DNA of 64,000 nt from Pseudomonas sp. S31 (GTDB taxonomy: Bacteria; Pseudomonadota; Gammaproteobacteria; Pseudomonadales; Pseudomonadaceae): assembly GCF_016648105.1 (NCBI RefSeq), contig NZ_JACVVE010000009.1, positions 62,001 through 126,000 of the forward strand, in the 5' to 3' direction. Within the stretch, counting starts at the first letter, position 1. Every line of letters starts with the position of its first letter. Shown one piece after another: positions 1-6,895 of this stretch. Made by a program: the position numbers and the translations under genes. The notes under the pieces were generated by a model. It did no database searches. It saw nothing but the letters and a program-made list of their open reading frames with translations, and was not told the origin of the DNA.

Positions 1-159
1 ACGGCTGCTCAACAGGCGCACGAAGGTGTCATGGGCGAGGTCGGCTGCACTCTCGCTGCAGGCCATGCGCTTGCGCAGCCACTGGTGCAGCCAGTCGCTG
101 TGTTCGCGGTACAGCGAGCCGACGGTGTCCTGTGGAGAAGGGGGGGAGGATGCTGGCAT
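1..159 (-). CDS. ECF sigma factor, FecI type (N-terminal fragment, cut by window edge)
   Basis: Reading leftwards from an ATG at 159, 53 codons run open to the window edge. The peptide begins MPASSPPSPQ and continues through a region-2-like segment: YREHSDWLHQWLRKRM, then ADLAHDTFVRLL. This is the pattern of iron-starvation ECF sigma factors of the FecI/PvdS type, which direct transcription of a TonB-dependent receptor operon. It matches the same region of the second FecI in this window (44812-45300, with DLTHDAFVRVLE). Only region 2 is visible; the promoter-binding region 4 lies outside. A Fur-like box just upstream fits iron control. Assignment to the family is good, the exact regulon unknown. 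Confidence 0.8.
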   Translation of the reverse strand, partial: MPASSPPSPQDTVGSLYREHSDWLHQWLRKRMACSESAADLAHDTFVRLLSSR

Positions 160-168
160 GGGTTGTCA

Positions 169-187
169 GTGAATGAGAATTGTTTCA
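169..187 (-). promoter_or_regulatory. Fur-like box upstream of the partial FecI gene
   Basis: The 19 bases at 169-187 contain AATGAGAAT followed by TTGTTTC and match about 11 of 19 positions of the Fur consensus. They lie 10 bases upstream of the sigma factor start. Fur repression of FecI-type genes is well known in Pseudomonas. The call is by eye and the right half-site is weak. Confidence 0.45.
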
Positions 188-253
188 TCGATTCTCCGAC
201 ACTGATGCCTGTAGATGCAAGCGGCGCTGCCATCGGCAACCCGGCGATCGGCC

Positions 254-847
254 TCAGGCCATGAAACCGGTCTTGTCGGCTTCGGTGATCGGCCTCAGCA
301 CACGGCACGGCACACCGGCGGCCACGACATTCGCAGGGATGTCCGAGGTCACCACGCTACCTGAGCCGATGATGCTGCCGTCGCCGATGGTCGCGCCCTG
401 GTTGACATGCACCCCAGCGCCGATCCACACCCGATTGCCGATGCGCACCGGCTTGGCGTAGCAGCCCCCCGCAGCCCGCTCGGCTGGGTCGATGGCATGG
501 TTGGAGGTGTAGATCCCGACCCGTGGCCCCAGCAGTACGTCGTCGCCGATGTAGATGCCGCCGCCATCGAGCATGACGCAATCGAAGTTGGCGTAGAAGT
601 TGTTGCCGATATGGATGTTGCGCCCGAACTCGCAGCGAAAGGTCGGCTCGAAATGCACGCCCTCGCCGATGCTACCGAGCAACCGGCTCAGGATGGCCTG
701 GCGCTCGGCGATGGGGCGGGAAAAGGCGCCGTTGTATTCATTGCTGAGCAAGACTGCCTGCTCGCGGGCGGTGACCAGTTCCGGGGTCAGGTCGTTGTAC
801 ATCTGACCGGTGCGGATGTGGGCCAGTTGCTCTTCGATGTGTGGCAC
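254..847 (-). CDS. Sugar O-acetyltransferase, maltose/galactoside acetyltransferase family
   Basis: A 197-residue protein of the Maa/LacA/NodL family, which moves acetyl from acetyl-CoA to a sugar hydroxyl in the cytoplasm. The N-terminal helical cap (about residues 1-55) is followed by left-handed beta-helix hexapeptide repeats such as IHIGNN, IYIGDD, VRIGNR, VWIGAG and ATIGDG. The catalytic histidine is in TSNHAIDP near residue 116, and the end has the usual AGVPCRVLR. Length is slightly above the usual 180-200. The start is a GTG at 847 with GAGGAA about nine bases upstream. The physiological substrate cannot be read from sequence. Confidence 0.88.
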   Translation of the reverse strand: MPHIEEQLAHIRTGQMYNDLTPELVTAREQAVLLSNEYNGAFSRPIAERQAILSRLLGSIGEGVHFEPTFRCEFGRNIHIGNNFYANFDCVMLDGGGIYIGDDVLLGPRVGIYTSNHAIDPAERAAGGCYAKPVRIGNRVWIGAGVHVNQGATIGDGSIIGSGSVVTSDIPANVVAAGVPCRVLRPITEADKTGFMA

Positions 848-874
848 TCGAAAATTTCCTCTAGGCGTGAGTGC

Positions 875-1183
875 TCACCCTAACGCATCGACGTTGTCGC
901 TGTACAAATCTTGCCTCGGCGGCGAACAGGTCGAACCGCCGCGATAATCGCCACCGGCTACCGCTACCAGAAAGGCCTCATCGGCCAAGACGCGCAAGTC
1001 GCGCCACTCCTTCCACTCGACGAGCTTCTGACGGTCCATTTCATCCGCCTGGCGCAGCAGCGTCTCGTGGTAGGTACTTGGGCATTCCTTGCGTAGCGCC
1101 ACGTCTTCGTACGTGGCGTACCAGGTATCGATCGCTAGCATCCGCAGATCGCTCGGTGTTGCAGGCGGGGTGAGTGTGGTCAT
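875..1183 (-). CDS. Small hypothetical protein (102 residues)
   Basis: I do not recognise a named family. The protein starts MTTLTPPATPSDLRML, has no signal peptide or membrane segment, and is charged and helical in the middle (RQADEMDRQKLVEWKEWRDL), suggesting a soluble cytoplasmic protein. The ATG at 1183 is preferred over the codon at 1195 because GGAG lies seven bases before it. That Shine-Dalgarno is inside a perfect hairpin (1190-1215), so translation may be regulated. It is read in the same direction as the acetyltransferase 27 bases downstream and may share its transcript. Confidence 0.65.
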   Translation of the reverse strand: MTTLTPPATPSDLRMLAIDTWYATYEDVALRKECPSTYHETLLRQADEMDRQKLVEWKEWRDLRVLADEAFLVAVAGGDYRGGSTCSPPRQDLYSDNVDALG

Positions 1184-1189
1184 GACAGG

Positions 1190-1215
1190 CTCCACAGCTT
1201 GGTTTCGCTGTGGAG
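1190..1215 (-). promoter_or_regulatory. Hairpin that sequesters the ribosome-binding site of the 875-1183 gene
   Basis: On the minus strand CTCCACAGC (1215-1207) pairs perfectly with GCTGTGGAG (1198-1190) across an eight-base loop. The 3' arm contains the GGAG Shine-Dalgarno that lies seven bases before the ATG at 1183. A 9-bp stem directly over the ribosome-binding site could act as a translational switch or be bound by a regulator. Pairing is seen directly; function is inference. Confidence 0.5.
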
Positions 1216-1413
1216 TAGCTGGCAGCGTGCGGGGTTCACCTGAGAGTCATGAGCGGCGCATGTCGGCGGGTGTGAACAGGTATTGTTACGAACTGGCGAT
1301 CTGCCTCAGGCGATTGTGGAGGCGCTGCAGGGACTGACCTAGCATAACTCCAGGTACAAAAAACCGACCCTGCCGAGTGGTTGATCAGCATGGGCGCGCG
1401 AAGTGGTCACGAA

Positions 1414-1830
1414 TCAACCAAGGCGAAGTAGAAGCACTGTGAGGAATGTGCAGGCCACCGTGAGGATCGCCACCAGGCAGGTCAGAATCCAGGCTGCGGT
1501 GGTCAGCCGATTCAAGCGTTGACTCACCTCGCTGACGTGAGTGTCATGCAGAGCGCGCAGTTCGGCGAGTTGTTCGGACAGGACAGTGGACTGCTGCAAG
1601 AGCGCTTCGATATCTGTTTGAGGCTCAGGCTGGATCGCGCCGCTGCGTCCAGACTCCGGCTGATCAGCCTCGCCCTTGGTATTGCGCCAAGCCAGGCGCC
1701 CCAGGAAGATGAACACGGCGGTCACGCCGTAGGCCATGCCCAGCAACGCCTCCAGGGAAGTGGTGATCTTCGCTGAAAGCACCTTTGGGGTGATGTCGCC
1801 AAAACCCTCATGAAACTGGGCAGCCGCCAT
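1414..1830 (-). CDS. Small membrane protein resembling the C-terminal part of a K+ channel (possible remnant)
   Basis: A 138-residue frame. Near the N-terminus it has EGFGDITP followed by a hydrophobic helix (LLGMAYGVTAVFIFLG), the layout of a two-TM potassium channel filter plus inner helix. A coiled-coil segment (about residues 73-107) and a second membrane helix (ILTCLVAILTVACTFLTVLL) follow. Normal channels have TVG[YF]GD; here the first two filter residues are H and E, and the outer helix and most of the pore helix are missing. No good ribosome-binding site precedes the ATG at 1830. Either a 5'-truncated channel gene or an unrelated two-helix protein; the start is uncertain. Confidence 0.45.
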   Translation of the reverse strand: MAAAQFHEGFGDITPKVLSAKITTSLEALLGMAYGVTAVFIFLGRLAWRNTKGEADQPESGRSGAIQPEPQTDIEALLQQSTVLSEQLAELRALHDTHVSEVSQRLNRLTTAAWILTCLVAILTVACTFLTVLLLRLG

Positions 1831-1892
1831 TTGCGACTGCGCTTCGCGTACGAAAGCATGCGCGTTCTTCCTTGAAAACCTGAATCCCAGGC

Positions 1893-1924
1893 AAAAAAAA
1901 ACCTTGCCGAAGCAAGGTTTTTTT
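1893..1924. terminator. Intrinsic terminator, probably the original tRNA-Leu terminator
   Basis: CCTTGC (1902-1907) pairs with GCAAGG (1912-1917) around CGAA, with an A run before and a T run after, so it works in both directions. It lies just outside the distal att repeat. If the island were removed it would sit immediately downstream of tRNA-Leu, and would then end that transcript. Confidence 0.8.
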
Positions 1925-1930
1925 CTGGAT

Positions 1931-1945
1931 TTGGTGCCCCGAGGG
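1931..1945. repeat. Distal attachment site (att) of the tRNA-Leu island
   Basis: TTGGTGCCCCGAGGG at 1931-1945 is an exact copy of the 3' end of tRNA-Leu(CAA) at 10254-10268. Beyond the 15-bp core, 8 of the next 12 bases (1946-1957) also match the T-arm of the tRNA. This is the expected trace of integrase-mediated insertion into the 3' end of a tRNA gene. Confidence 0.85.
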
Positions 1946-2191
1946 TAACTCCAACTGTGATCTAGCCATCTGTTTTTGCTGAAAAATTTTTCAGGGGTTG
2001 AGGTTTTTGTACAGATTATTGATTTTTGGCATGATTTTTGATTTTTCCGGTAGGCGCTGGATCGTCATGTAGCTTGACGGACAAATACCCGACGAGTGGA
2101 TGACTCCGCAAGGGCGCATCATCTGATCTTTATTTTTGGCCATAGCTTTTAGTTATAAACATCCCAGTGATTTCTTCAGCTTTATATATAG
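1946..2191. other. AT-rich non-coding end of the island
   Basis: No gene is seen. The stretch is rich in T runs and contains a perfect 16-base palindrome, CTGAAAAATTTTTCAG, at 1979-1994, and a small inverted repeat CGTCA/TGACG at 2063-2079. Being next to the att core, these could be arm-type recombinase or accessory-protein sites, or the palindrome could be an end-of-operon hairpin. Neither can be decided here. Confidence 0.4.
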
Positions 2192-3097
2192 CTACTCTCG
2201 ATCTAGATTTCTAGAGTCTGCTGTTACCGCATCCATGATGCCAACTAGTTCACGAGACAGGTCAGGTTCAAAACGATTTAAGTACGCTGAAATAGCTTCG
2301 TTGCGTAGGAGCCTACAGAGATAACCCTTGGCTACTACGAGGACTAGCATAGTCTCACCCAGAGTATCCTCAACAAGTCGATAGTCATGATAAAGTCTCT
2401 CCATCTCGCGTTCCATTTTCAGGATGTTTTCTGGAGATACCCCTTCAACGGAATTTTTCGACTCCGTTAAGTCTTCAGGTCTCGTGGCGGTAAGAACCAT
2501 ATGCGCATAGCGTCCAGTGTAACAGTTGGCTGAGATCATCATTTCTGCAGCTTCAATTTGACGCATTGGTTTCATTTTACGCAATATGTGGAATACGGGT
2601 TGCCCAACCATCCGTGTTTTTAGTAATTCAATGGCCTCGGTCGCTATGCCCTTTAATAGGTTTTGGCGTATATGAATTCGATCAATGCTAATGTTGAGAA
2701 CCTCAGCAATTCTTTCAGCTGAAACTCCTCTCTCGATTGCCTGTATAATCATCTTGCTTTCTTGGATTGGCGTCAGTCTGTTTATTTGTCTGTTGTATGT
2801 GAAGCCTTCGTCATCTGTAGAGAGTAAGCAGAGTGCGTGTCGTGCTCCAAGCTGTTTTAATGCAGCGAGCCGCAGGTGTCCATCAAGTATTAAGTATCTT
2901 GGCGGTTGTTCGTTTAAATCGATAGGCTCGTGATGGATGGCAAGTGGTTCAATTATTCCGAGCTCTCGCACGGATGCGAGTATTGATAAATATTTAGGTG
3001 AGCCAAAAGTGGCAGCTGGAATTATTCTTGATGGCAGTAGCTGGGAGGTTGGAATGGTTATTAGGTTGTTGTCAAAAGCATTTTTAACTTCGCTCAT
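2192..3097 (-). CDS. ParB/RepB-like partition protein, second of a pair
   Basis: A 301-residue protein. An N-terminal ParB/Srx-like domain (about residues 15-95) carries LDGHLRLAALKQLG, in the position of the ParB nucleotide-binding box. A helix-turn-helix follows (ERIAEVLNISIDRIHIRQ), and the C-terminal part (LVVAKGYLCRLL, near residue 250) resembles the RepB C-terminal domain of repABC plasmids. Its ATG overlaps the stop of the preceding ParB-like gene (ATGA), with GGGGGAAA as ribosome-binding site. No ParA partner is nearby, so classical partitioning is unlikely. It is the last gene of the serine recombinase operon. Confidence 0.75.
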   Translation of the reverse strand: MSEVKNAFDNNLITIPTSQLLPSRIIPAATFGSPKYLSILASVRELGIIEPLAIHHEPIDLNEQPPRYLILDGHLRLAALKQLGARHALCLLSTDDEGFTYNRQINRLTPIQESKMIIQAIERGVSAERIAEVLNISIDRIHIRQNLLKGIATEAIELLKTRMVGQPVFHILRKMKPMRQIEAAEMMISANCYTGRYAHMVLTATRPEDLTESKNSVEGVSPENILKMEREMERLYHDYRLVEDTLGETMLVLVVAKGYLCRLLRNEAISAYLNRFEPDLSRELVGIMDAVTADSRNLDRE

Positions 3098-3990
3098 GTT
3101 TCCCCCTTTACCCGGTCCGCCAGAACCTGTGGCATGTCTTCAATTCCTTCGCTTTTCAGCAAGGAACAGAAGTATTCATCTGATAGGAGTTTCCTTAGGG
3201 CGGTAACGACGAAAAGTAGGCGCTGCTCTCCGATGTCTGCTTTTTTTACCATGATTCTTTGTCTGCGAACCTCAGATTGATAGGCATTAAGCAACTGGCG
3301 CGAAGTTGTAATCTGCTCTTGTTTTTTTTGGTGGCTGAAGCATTTTCCAGTTGCTCGGCGACTGTCTATCAACTGGCGCACCTTCATCAGTTGATTGCCC
3401 TTTAACAGTCCGCTCTCATATGCCTCAAGCATGGCGTTTTGAATAACGGTGTCGTCAGATCGTGCAACTGTTATGGCTATTTTAATCGGGAGCCAACCCT
3501 TTTCCACGGCGCTGATTAATCTTTCCTCTCCTTGGCGAAGTAAGATTAATATTCCGCCCACATAGTTATAATCAAGGCAGGTTTTTTCCGATATTTGTTT
3601 GGTTGTATATCCTCGGTCGTGGAGTGAGTTAATTGCTTCTAATAGGTCAAGTTTAGAGTGTTTACGCCTAGCTAGATTCTCGACTAGGCTGATTAAATAC
3701 CTTTCTATTTCGCTAGCCAGTATGATTACGCATGGTATGCTTCGTTCTCCGAGAGCCTTGAACGCTTCCAGTCGCCCTTGACCACATACTAGATCAAAAC
3801 CTGTACTAGTGCGGGCTACCGTTATCGGTCTCTTCAATCCTAAAGTCGCAATGCTATCGACCAGTCTGGAGAATACTTTCTTATTTCGCTGTCTAGGGTT
3901 GATAACTCGTATAAGTTCAAGTGGTATTTGTTCAATTGTTGAGGCCCGAGCAACATGTAATGTCAAGGGGGTCTCTTGAGGCGCGTTCAT
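3094..3990 (-). CDS. ParB/RepB-like partition protein, first of a pair
   Basis: A 298-residue protein with the same layout as its downstream neighbour. The ParB N-domain carries VCGQGRLEAFKALG (about residues 68-81), close to the GxxRxxA box of ParB CTPases. An HTH follows (KQISEKTCLDYNYV), and the RepB-like C-terminus has LLFVVTALRKLL. The two proteins are diverged paralogues. The ATG at 3990 overlaps the recombinase stop codon (TAATG), implying translational coupling. Functions to consider are control of the serine recombinase's synapsis or directionality, or maintenance of an excised circle. None can be proven from sequence. Confidence 0.75.
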   Translation of the reverse strand: MNAPQETPLTLHVARASTIEQIPLELIRVINPRQRNKKVFSRLVDSIATLGLKRPITVARTSTGFDLVCGQGRLEAFKALGERSIPCVIILASEIERYLISLVENLARRKHSKLDLLEAINSLHDRGYTTKQISEKTCLDYNYVGGILILLRQGEERLISAVEKGWLPIKIAITVARSDDTVIQNAMLEAYESGLLKGNQLMKVRQLIDSRRATGKCFSHQKKQEQITTSRQLLNAYQSEVRRQRIMVKKADIGEQRLLFVVTALRKLLSDEYFCSLLKSEGIEDMPQVLADRVKGET

Positions 3991-5543
3991 TATGCGGCGC
4001 TCGACAAGTGAAACCGTTTGCTAAGAGTGGACAATATGTCCAGGCTTTCAAATCGATATAGCTCAAGCTCTCGAGGGTTAAATTCGGCCAGTCTCAAATT
4101 TGGTGCTATCAGGTCAATCATAGGGAAAAGGTAATAGTCTAATACTTCTCTTTCTCCGGGTAGCATACGAACGGCAATGGTGATGTCTGGAAATAAGCTG
4201 AAGTCAAACCGTACCTGCCAGCGTCGACGTGTGCTGCCAACTAATTGGCAGCGGCATAGAACCACTGAGACTGTGAATTCTTCATTGACAAGTATTAATT
4301 GTGTCTTAGGGTCCACTGAAATTTTGCCGCCTACCGCCTCAATTTTTGATTGAGTATCAGTTAGGATTTCCGGAAATCGCTCGCGTAGATGTCGATTGGC
4401 TTCGATGAATCCATAATCTCGAGTTGGTTCATATCCTATTAGGCGATAGCTATCAATCAGGCTTCCAAATCTTTTTCTGTAACAGCTACTCGAAGGTAAA
4501 TCTTCCTGTTCATCTATAATAAGGCCAGATAGGCAGCCTCTTTCTTGGAATAAATCCTTTAAACCTGTGAGCATTTCCTCGTTTGACCAATAGCGTGTGC
4601 GGGCTTGGATGATCGCTTGGGCAGCGATGAATAGAGATTGGTCAACTATTGCAGGGAAAGCTGCGTTTGCTCGTACCCAGTCTTTAGAGGGATTTATAGT
4701 TCGAGGCATTTTCAGTTTTGATGACGTATGGTTCCATACATTGTTTCCAATGTATTTTTCGTTCACAAGGATTTGATGAACCACCCCGCGGGTCCACGGC
4801 CTATTTAGGTCGGTCAGTAAACCACGTCTATTCAGCGATTCAGCAATCTCCTTTTCAGTCTGAGCTTTTTTTATGAAGGCGTTATATATCTCCAGTACTA
4901 CTTCTTGTTCTGTCTTCGGCCCTGGTGTAAGAATTATGCGGTCAGTTTGAAGGCTTTTGTACTCCTTTTGATGCAGAGTGGTTTTAGGTTTCCCTGTCTG
5001 GTCAATCAGTTGGCGGCGCAAGCCATAGCCTGCAGCTCCGCCTTGTCGATACCCTAACTGGATTAGGCGGGACTGTCCGGCGAATACTTTAACGGAAAGT
5101 TCGCGGCTATATTCGCCCGCCATCATGCGTTTAACGCTTTTTATTATGCTGGAAACGGGAGAGCCGTCATTTACAAATTGCTCTGCGCAATATTCTACTC
5201 GTACTCCAGCTTGCCGGCATCGCACTTCGTAGCTTGCGCTAACGTCTGGGTCTTGAAAGCGACCCCATCGGCTTACGTCATAGACGAGAACGGTGGAGAA
5301 GTCACTGTGTTTGTACTCGACATCAGATAGGAGTCTTTGGAGGGCTTCGCGACCCTCTAGATTAAGCCCGCTTTTTCCCGCGTCAGTGTAAATCTTAACA
5401 ACATTAAGATTATGGGTCTGTGCATAGATGTTGATAGTGTCCAGTTGATTCTCTGTAGAATACTGCTGGTGCTCTGTCGACATCCGGACATAAGCCGCTG
5501 CGTTGTTATTAGCTTCTGCGCTAAATGATGTAATTTGTCGCAT
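3990..5543 (-). CDS. Large serine recombinase (resolvase/invertase family)
   Basis: A 517-residue site-specific recombinase. The resolvase N-domain begins near residue 15 with AAYVRMSTEHQQYSTENQ; Ser22 is the expected nucleophile. DVSRWGRFQD carries the conserved arginines, and a long helix E follows. The 'recombinase' domain (about 190-310) has NRRGLLTDLNRPWTRGVVHQIL then NEKYIGNNVW. The C-terminal 200 residues are less conserved and lack an obvious zinc-ribbon cysteine set. Start ATG at 5543 with AGGTC upstream. It heads a three-gene coupled operon with two ParB-like proteins. Codon use and GC are lower than the core genome, a sign of transfer. Confidence 0.88.
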   Translation of the reverse strand: MRQITSFSAEANNNAAAYVRMSTEHQQYSTENQLDTINIYAQTHNLNVVKIYTDAGKSGLNLEGREALQRLLSDVEYKHSDFSTVLVYDVSRWGRFQDPDVSASYEVRCRQAGVRVEYCAEQFVNDGSPVSSIIKSVKRMMAGEYSRELSVKVFAGQSRLIQLGYRQGGAAGYGLRRQLIDQTGKPKTTLHQKEYKSLQTDRIILTPGPKTEQEVVLEIYNAFIKKAQTEKEIAESLNRRGLLTDLNRPWTRGVVHQILVNEKYIGNNVWNHTSSKLKMPRTINPSKDWVRANAAFPAIVDQSLFIAAQAIIQARTRYWSNEEMLTGLKDLFQERGCLSGLIIDEQEDLPSSSCYRKRFGSLIDSYRLIGYEPTRDYGFIEANRHLRERFPEILTDTQSKIEAVGGKISVDPKTQLILVNEEFTVSVVLCRCQLVGSTRRRWQVRFDFSLFPDITIAVRMLPGEREVLDYYLFPMIDLIAPNLRLAEFNPRELELYRFESLDILSTLSKRFHLSSAA

Positions 5544-5651
5544 GGGCAGACCTATTGTGTCGGTTCATGGCATACCAGTAAGGGTGAGGCAGCTTGCTGT
5601 ACGCCTATCGCTGGTCATCAACTATTAAATCTAGGAAGGGGAGGTGGAAAA
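5544..5651. promoter_or_regulatory. Divergent promoter region between the serine recombinase and the HTH gene
   Basis: These 108 bases separate the two divergently read starts at 5543 and 5652. They must carry both promoters and, by analogy with phage-like switches, probably operators for the HTH protein. A strong ribosome-binding site (GGGGAGGTGG) precedes the ATG at 5652. No clear inverted repeat operator is visible. Confidence 0.5.
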
Positions 5652-6014
5652 ATGATCGCGAAAATGGGCATTTCCTTTCCAATCAGTGCAGATGTCTATG
5701 CTCATGCCCTAGCATCAGCACTGCTGGACGAGCTCGGGAATTCGCACCGTGCCATAAAGACCCTACGAAACTGGACCAATGCGAGTGAGAGAACTACAAA
5801 AAATTGGCTGGCTGGTGCTAATGGACCTAGTGGGCTACATCTGATAGAAATAATGCGGCACTCTGATACGGTTCTTCATGCGGTACTTGAGTTGGCCCAA
5901 CGTAGATCCATCGTTGGTATCGTGCTGCTTCCTGCTTTGAGGCAGCGTTTGCTAGATACTGCTGAGCTGATTGATTCGTGCCTCGGGCCTAGCTCGCACT
6001 CAGTCAAAACGTGA
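5652..6014 (+). CDS. Small helix-turn-helix DNA-binding protein, probable regulator of the recombinase module
   Basis: A 120-residue protein. A Cro/XRE-like helix-turn-helix (about residues 26-60) includes AIKTLRNWTNASERTTKNWL, then GPSGLHLIEIMRHSDTVLHAVL. The C-terminal helix (LLPALRQRLLDTAELI) may dimerise. The start is set at 5652 because GGAGGTGG lies just before it; a longer frame from 5535 would run through the divergent promoter and the recombinase start. It is read away from the serine recombinase, the usual arrangement for a repressor of a mobile element's recombinase gene. Function is inferred from fold and position only. Confidence 0.7.
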   Translation: MIAKMGISFPISADVYAHALASALLDELGNSHRAIKTLRNWTNASERTTKNWLAGANGPSGLHLIEIMRHSDTVLHAVLELAQRRSIVGIVLLPALRQRLLDTAELIDSCLGPSSHSVKT

Positions 6015-6056
6015 TTGTTGGTGGTTGAGTGGTCCTGAAAGCCTTTGCGGTGAGCA

Positions 6057-6092
6057 GCGTTAGGTGGCACGGAAAGCCGTGAGGGCTGACGC
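6057..6092. other. Structured intergenic hairpin after the HTH gene
   Basis: GCGTTAG (6057-6063) pairs with CTGACGC (6086-6092, one G-U pair), and CACGG (6068-6072) pairs with CCGTG (6077-6081) around AAAG, with an asymmetric-looking internal loop between. No T run follows, so it is not a typical terminator. It lies between the HTH gene and the tandem small ORFs and could be a leader structure or a recombination site. Confidence 0.35.
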
Positions 6093-6153
6093 TAAGACGC
6101 GCTGCAGAGCGATTCGAGGCTGGTGCTGATTGGAAGAGGGGGCAGGAACAGGA

Positions 6154-6363
6154 ATGAAGCGAACCCTGGAAGGCATAGCGTTAGCCGGCGAGCCGCTTTT
6201 GCGGCAGGCGCTAGAAGCGATTAGGGCTCATCGCCAAGCGGTCATAGATGATGCTCCTGGAGATGAAATTGAAAGGCTTCGCCTGCTTGCAGATTCACTT
6301 TTCCAAACAGTTGTGGACTATCAAATTTTGAAAGGCGGTGGTCTGTCAGAGTCGTTCCACTAA
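6154..6363 (+). CDS. Small hypothetical protein, first of a tandem paralogous pair
   Basis: A 69-residue protein starting MKRTLEGIALAG. The core DEIERLRLLADSLFQTVVDYQ is matched by EVERLRQVAESMFQAVTDYQ in the next gene, so the two are duplicates. It is predicted to be largely helical and soluble, with no signal peptide or HTH. An in-frame TTG at 6130 would add eight residues; the ATG at 6154 is preferred although its ribosome-binding site is weak (GAGGG well upstream, AGG close by). Unknown function. Helical charged proteins of this size in islands can be excisionase-like, regulatory or anti-defence, but nothing here selects among these. Confidence 0.6.
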   Translation: MKRTLEGIALAGEPLLRQALEAIRAHRQAVIDDAPGDEIERLRLLADSLFQTVVDYQILKGGGLSESFH

Positions 6364-6378
6364 TCAACCAGGTGGCAA

Positions 6379-6585
6379 ATGCCTAATCCGCTTGAGGTCT
6401 TACTCCCCGATCATCCCGCGTACACCGACGCCGTCGAAGCCATGCGCCGCTGGCAGGAGGCTAGGGATGGCGGTGCATCCATTGTGGAAGTCGAGCGGCT
6501 GAGGCAGGTCGCTGAGTCGATGTTTCAAGCTGTCACAGACTATCAACTCCGGGCTTTTGGGCTCCCCGGCGGCTCTGTTCATTGA
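6379..6585 (+). CDS. Small hypothetical protein, second of a tandem paralogous pair
   Basis: A 68-residue protein starting MPNPLEVLLPDHPAY. From residue 19 on it aligns without gaps to the preceding gene: about half of the positions from the ERLR box to the DYQ box are identical. Only 15 bases separate the genes, and AGGTGG lies three bases before the ATG, so they are probably co-transcribed and coupled. The N-terminal 18 residues differ. Unknown function. Confidence 0.65.
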   Translation: MPNPLEVLLPDHPAYTDAVEAMRRWQEARDGGASIVEVERLRQVAESMFQAVTDYQLRAFGLPGGSVH

Positions 6586-6622
6586 GTGGATTGGTCAGGT
6601 GAGAGGTTGCTTCGTAGCGACC

Positions 6623-6895
6623 TCAAAGGTCTCGCGGATACCAAGGCCTCTCCATCCTTTGCACAATTAGCCGCATCGTCAGCAGGTAGTAATAGCGGCT
6701 TGACTCTGAGTGATTTTTTAGGTGATGACGCCGAAACCATATGAGGTGCTTCCGCTTCCAGAGCCAAGGATTCGCAATACCCCATCGTTCTGAAATCGCT
6801 GATTGAATAGCTAAAGCCTGCTTTATATGCCTGCCGCGCGTAACTTGCGCACCACTCAGAACTCCGGACAAGAATATTGACATGTCAAATGCCAT
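6623..6895 (-). CDS. Small basic protein coupled to the island's second tyrosine recombinase
   Basis: A 90-residue protein starting MAFDMSIFLSGVLSG and rich in Arg, His, Trp and Tyr (KRKHLIWFRRHHLKNH, then SESSRYYYLLTMRLIVQRM). The middle looks like a SAM-like core-binding fold of tyrosine recombinases (helices ending in YYYLLTMRLI), suggesting DNA binding. Its ATG overlaps the recombinase stop by 11 bases and has GGAGGGAG as ribosome-binding site, so the two are translated as a unit. Possible roles are accessory factor, directionality factor or split core-binding domain. No named family is recognised. Confidence 0.65.
   Translation of the reverse strand: MAFDMSIFLSGVLSGAQVTRGRHIKQALAIQSAISERWGIANPWLWKRKHLIWFRRHHLKNHSESSRYYYLLTMRLIVQRMERPWYPRDL

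Noticed and set aside
1831..1960. Continuation of the channel-like frame upstream through the terminator and att repeat
   Set aside because: The frame stays open by chance, but it crosses a terminator and the island boundary; the peptide is highly basic and unlike a channel.
3094..3990. Reading the ParB-like pair as a plasmid partition locus
   Set aside because: No ParA, replication initiator or centromere-like repeats are present, and the genes are coupled to a recombinase.
5535..5651. Longer start of the HTH gene
   Set aside because: It would overlap the divergent recombinase start and leave no promoter space; the ATG at 5652 has a far better ribosome-binding site.
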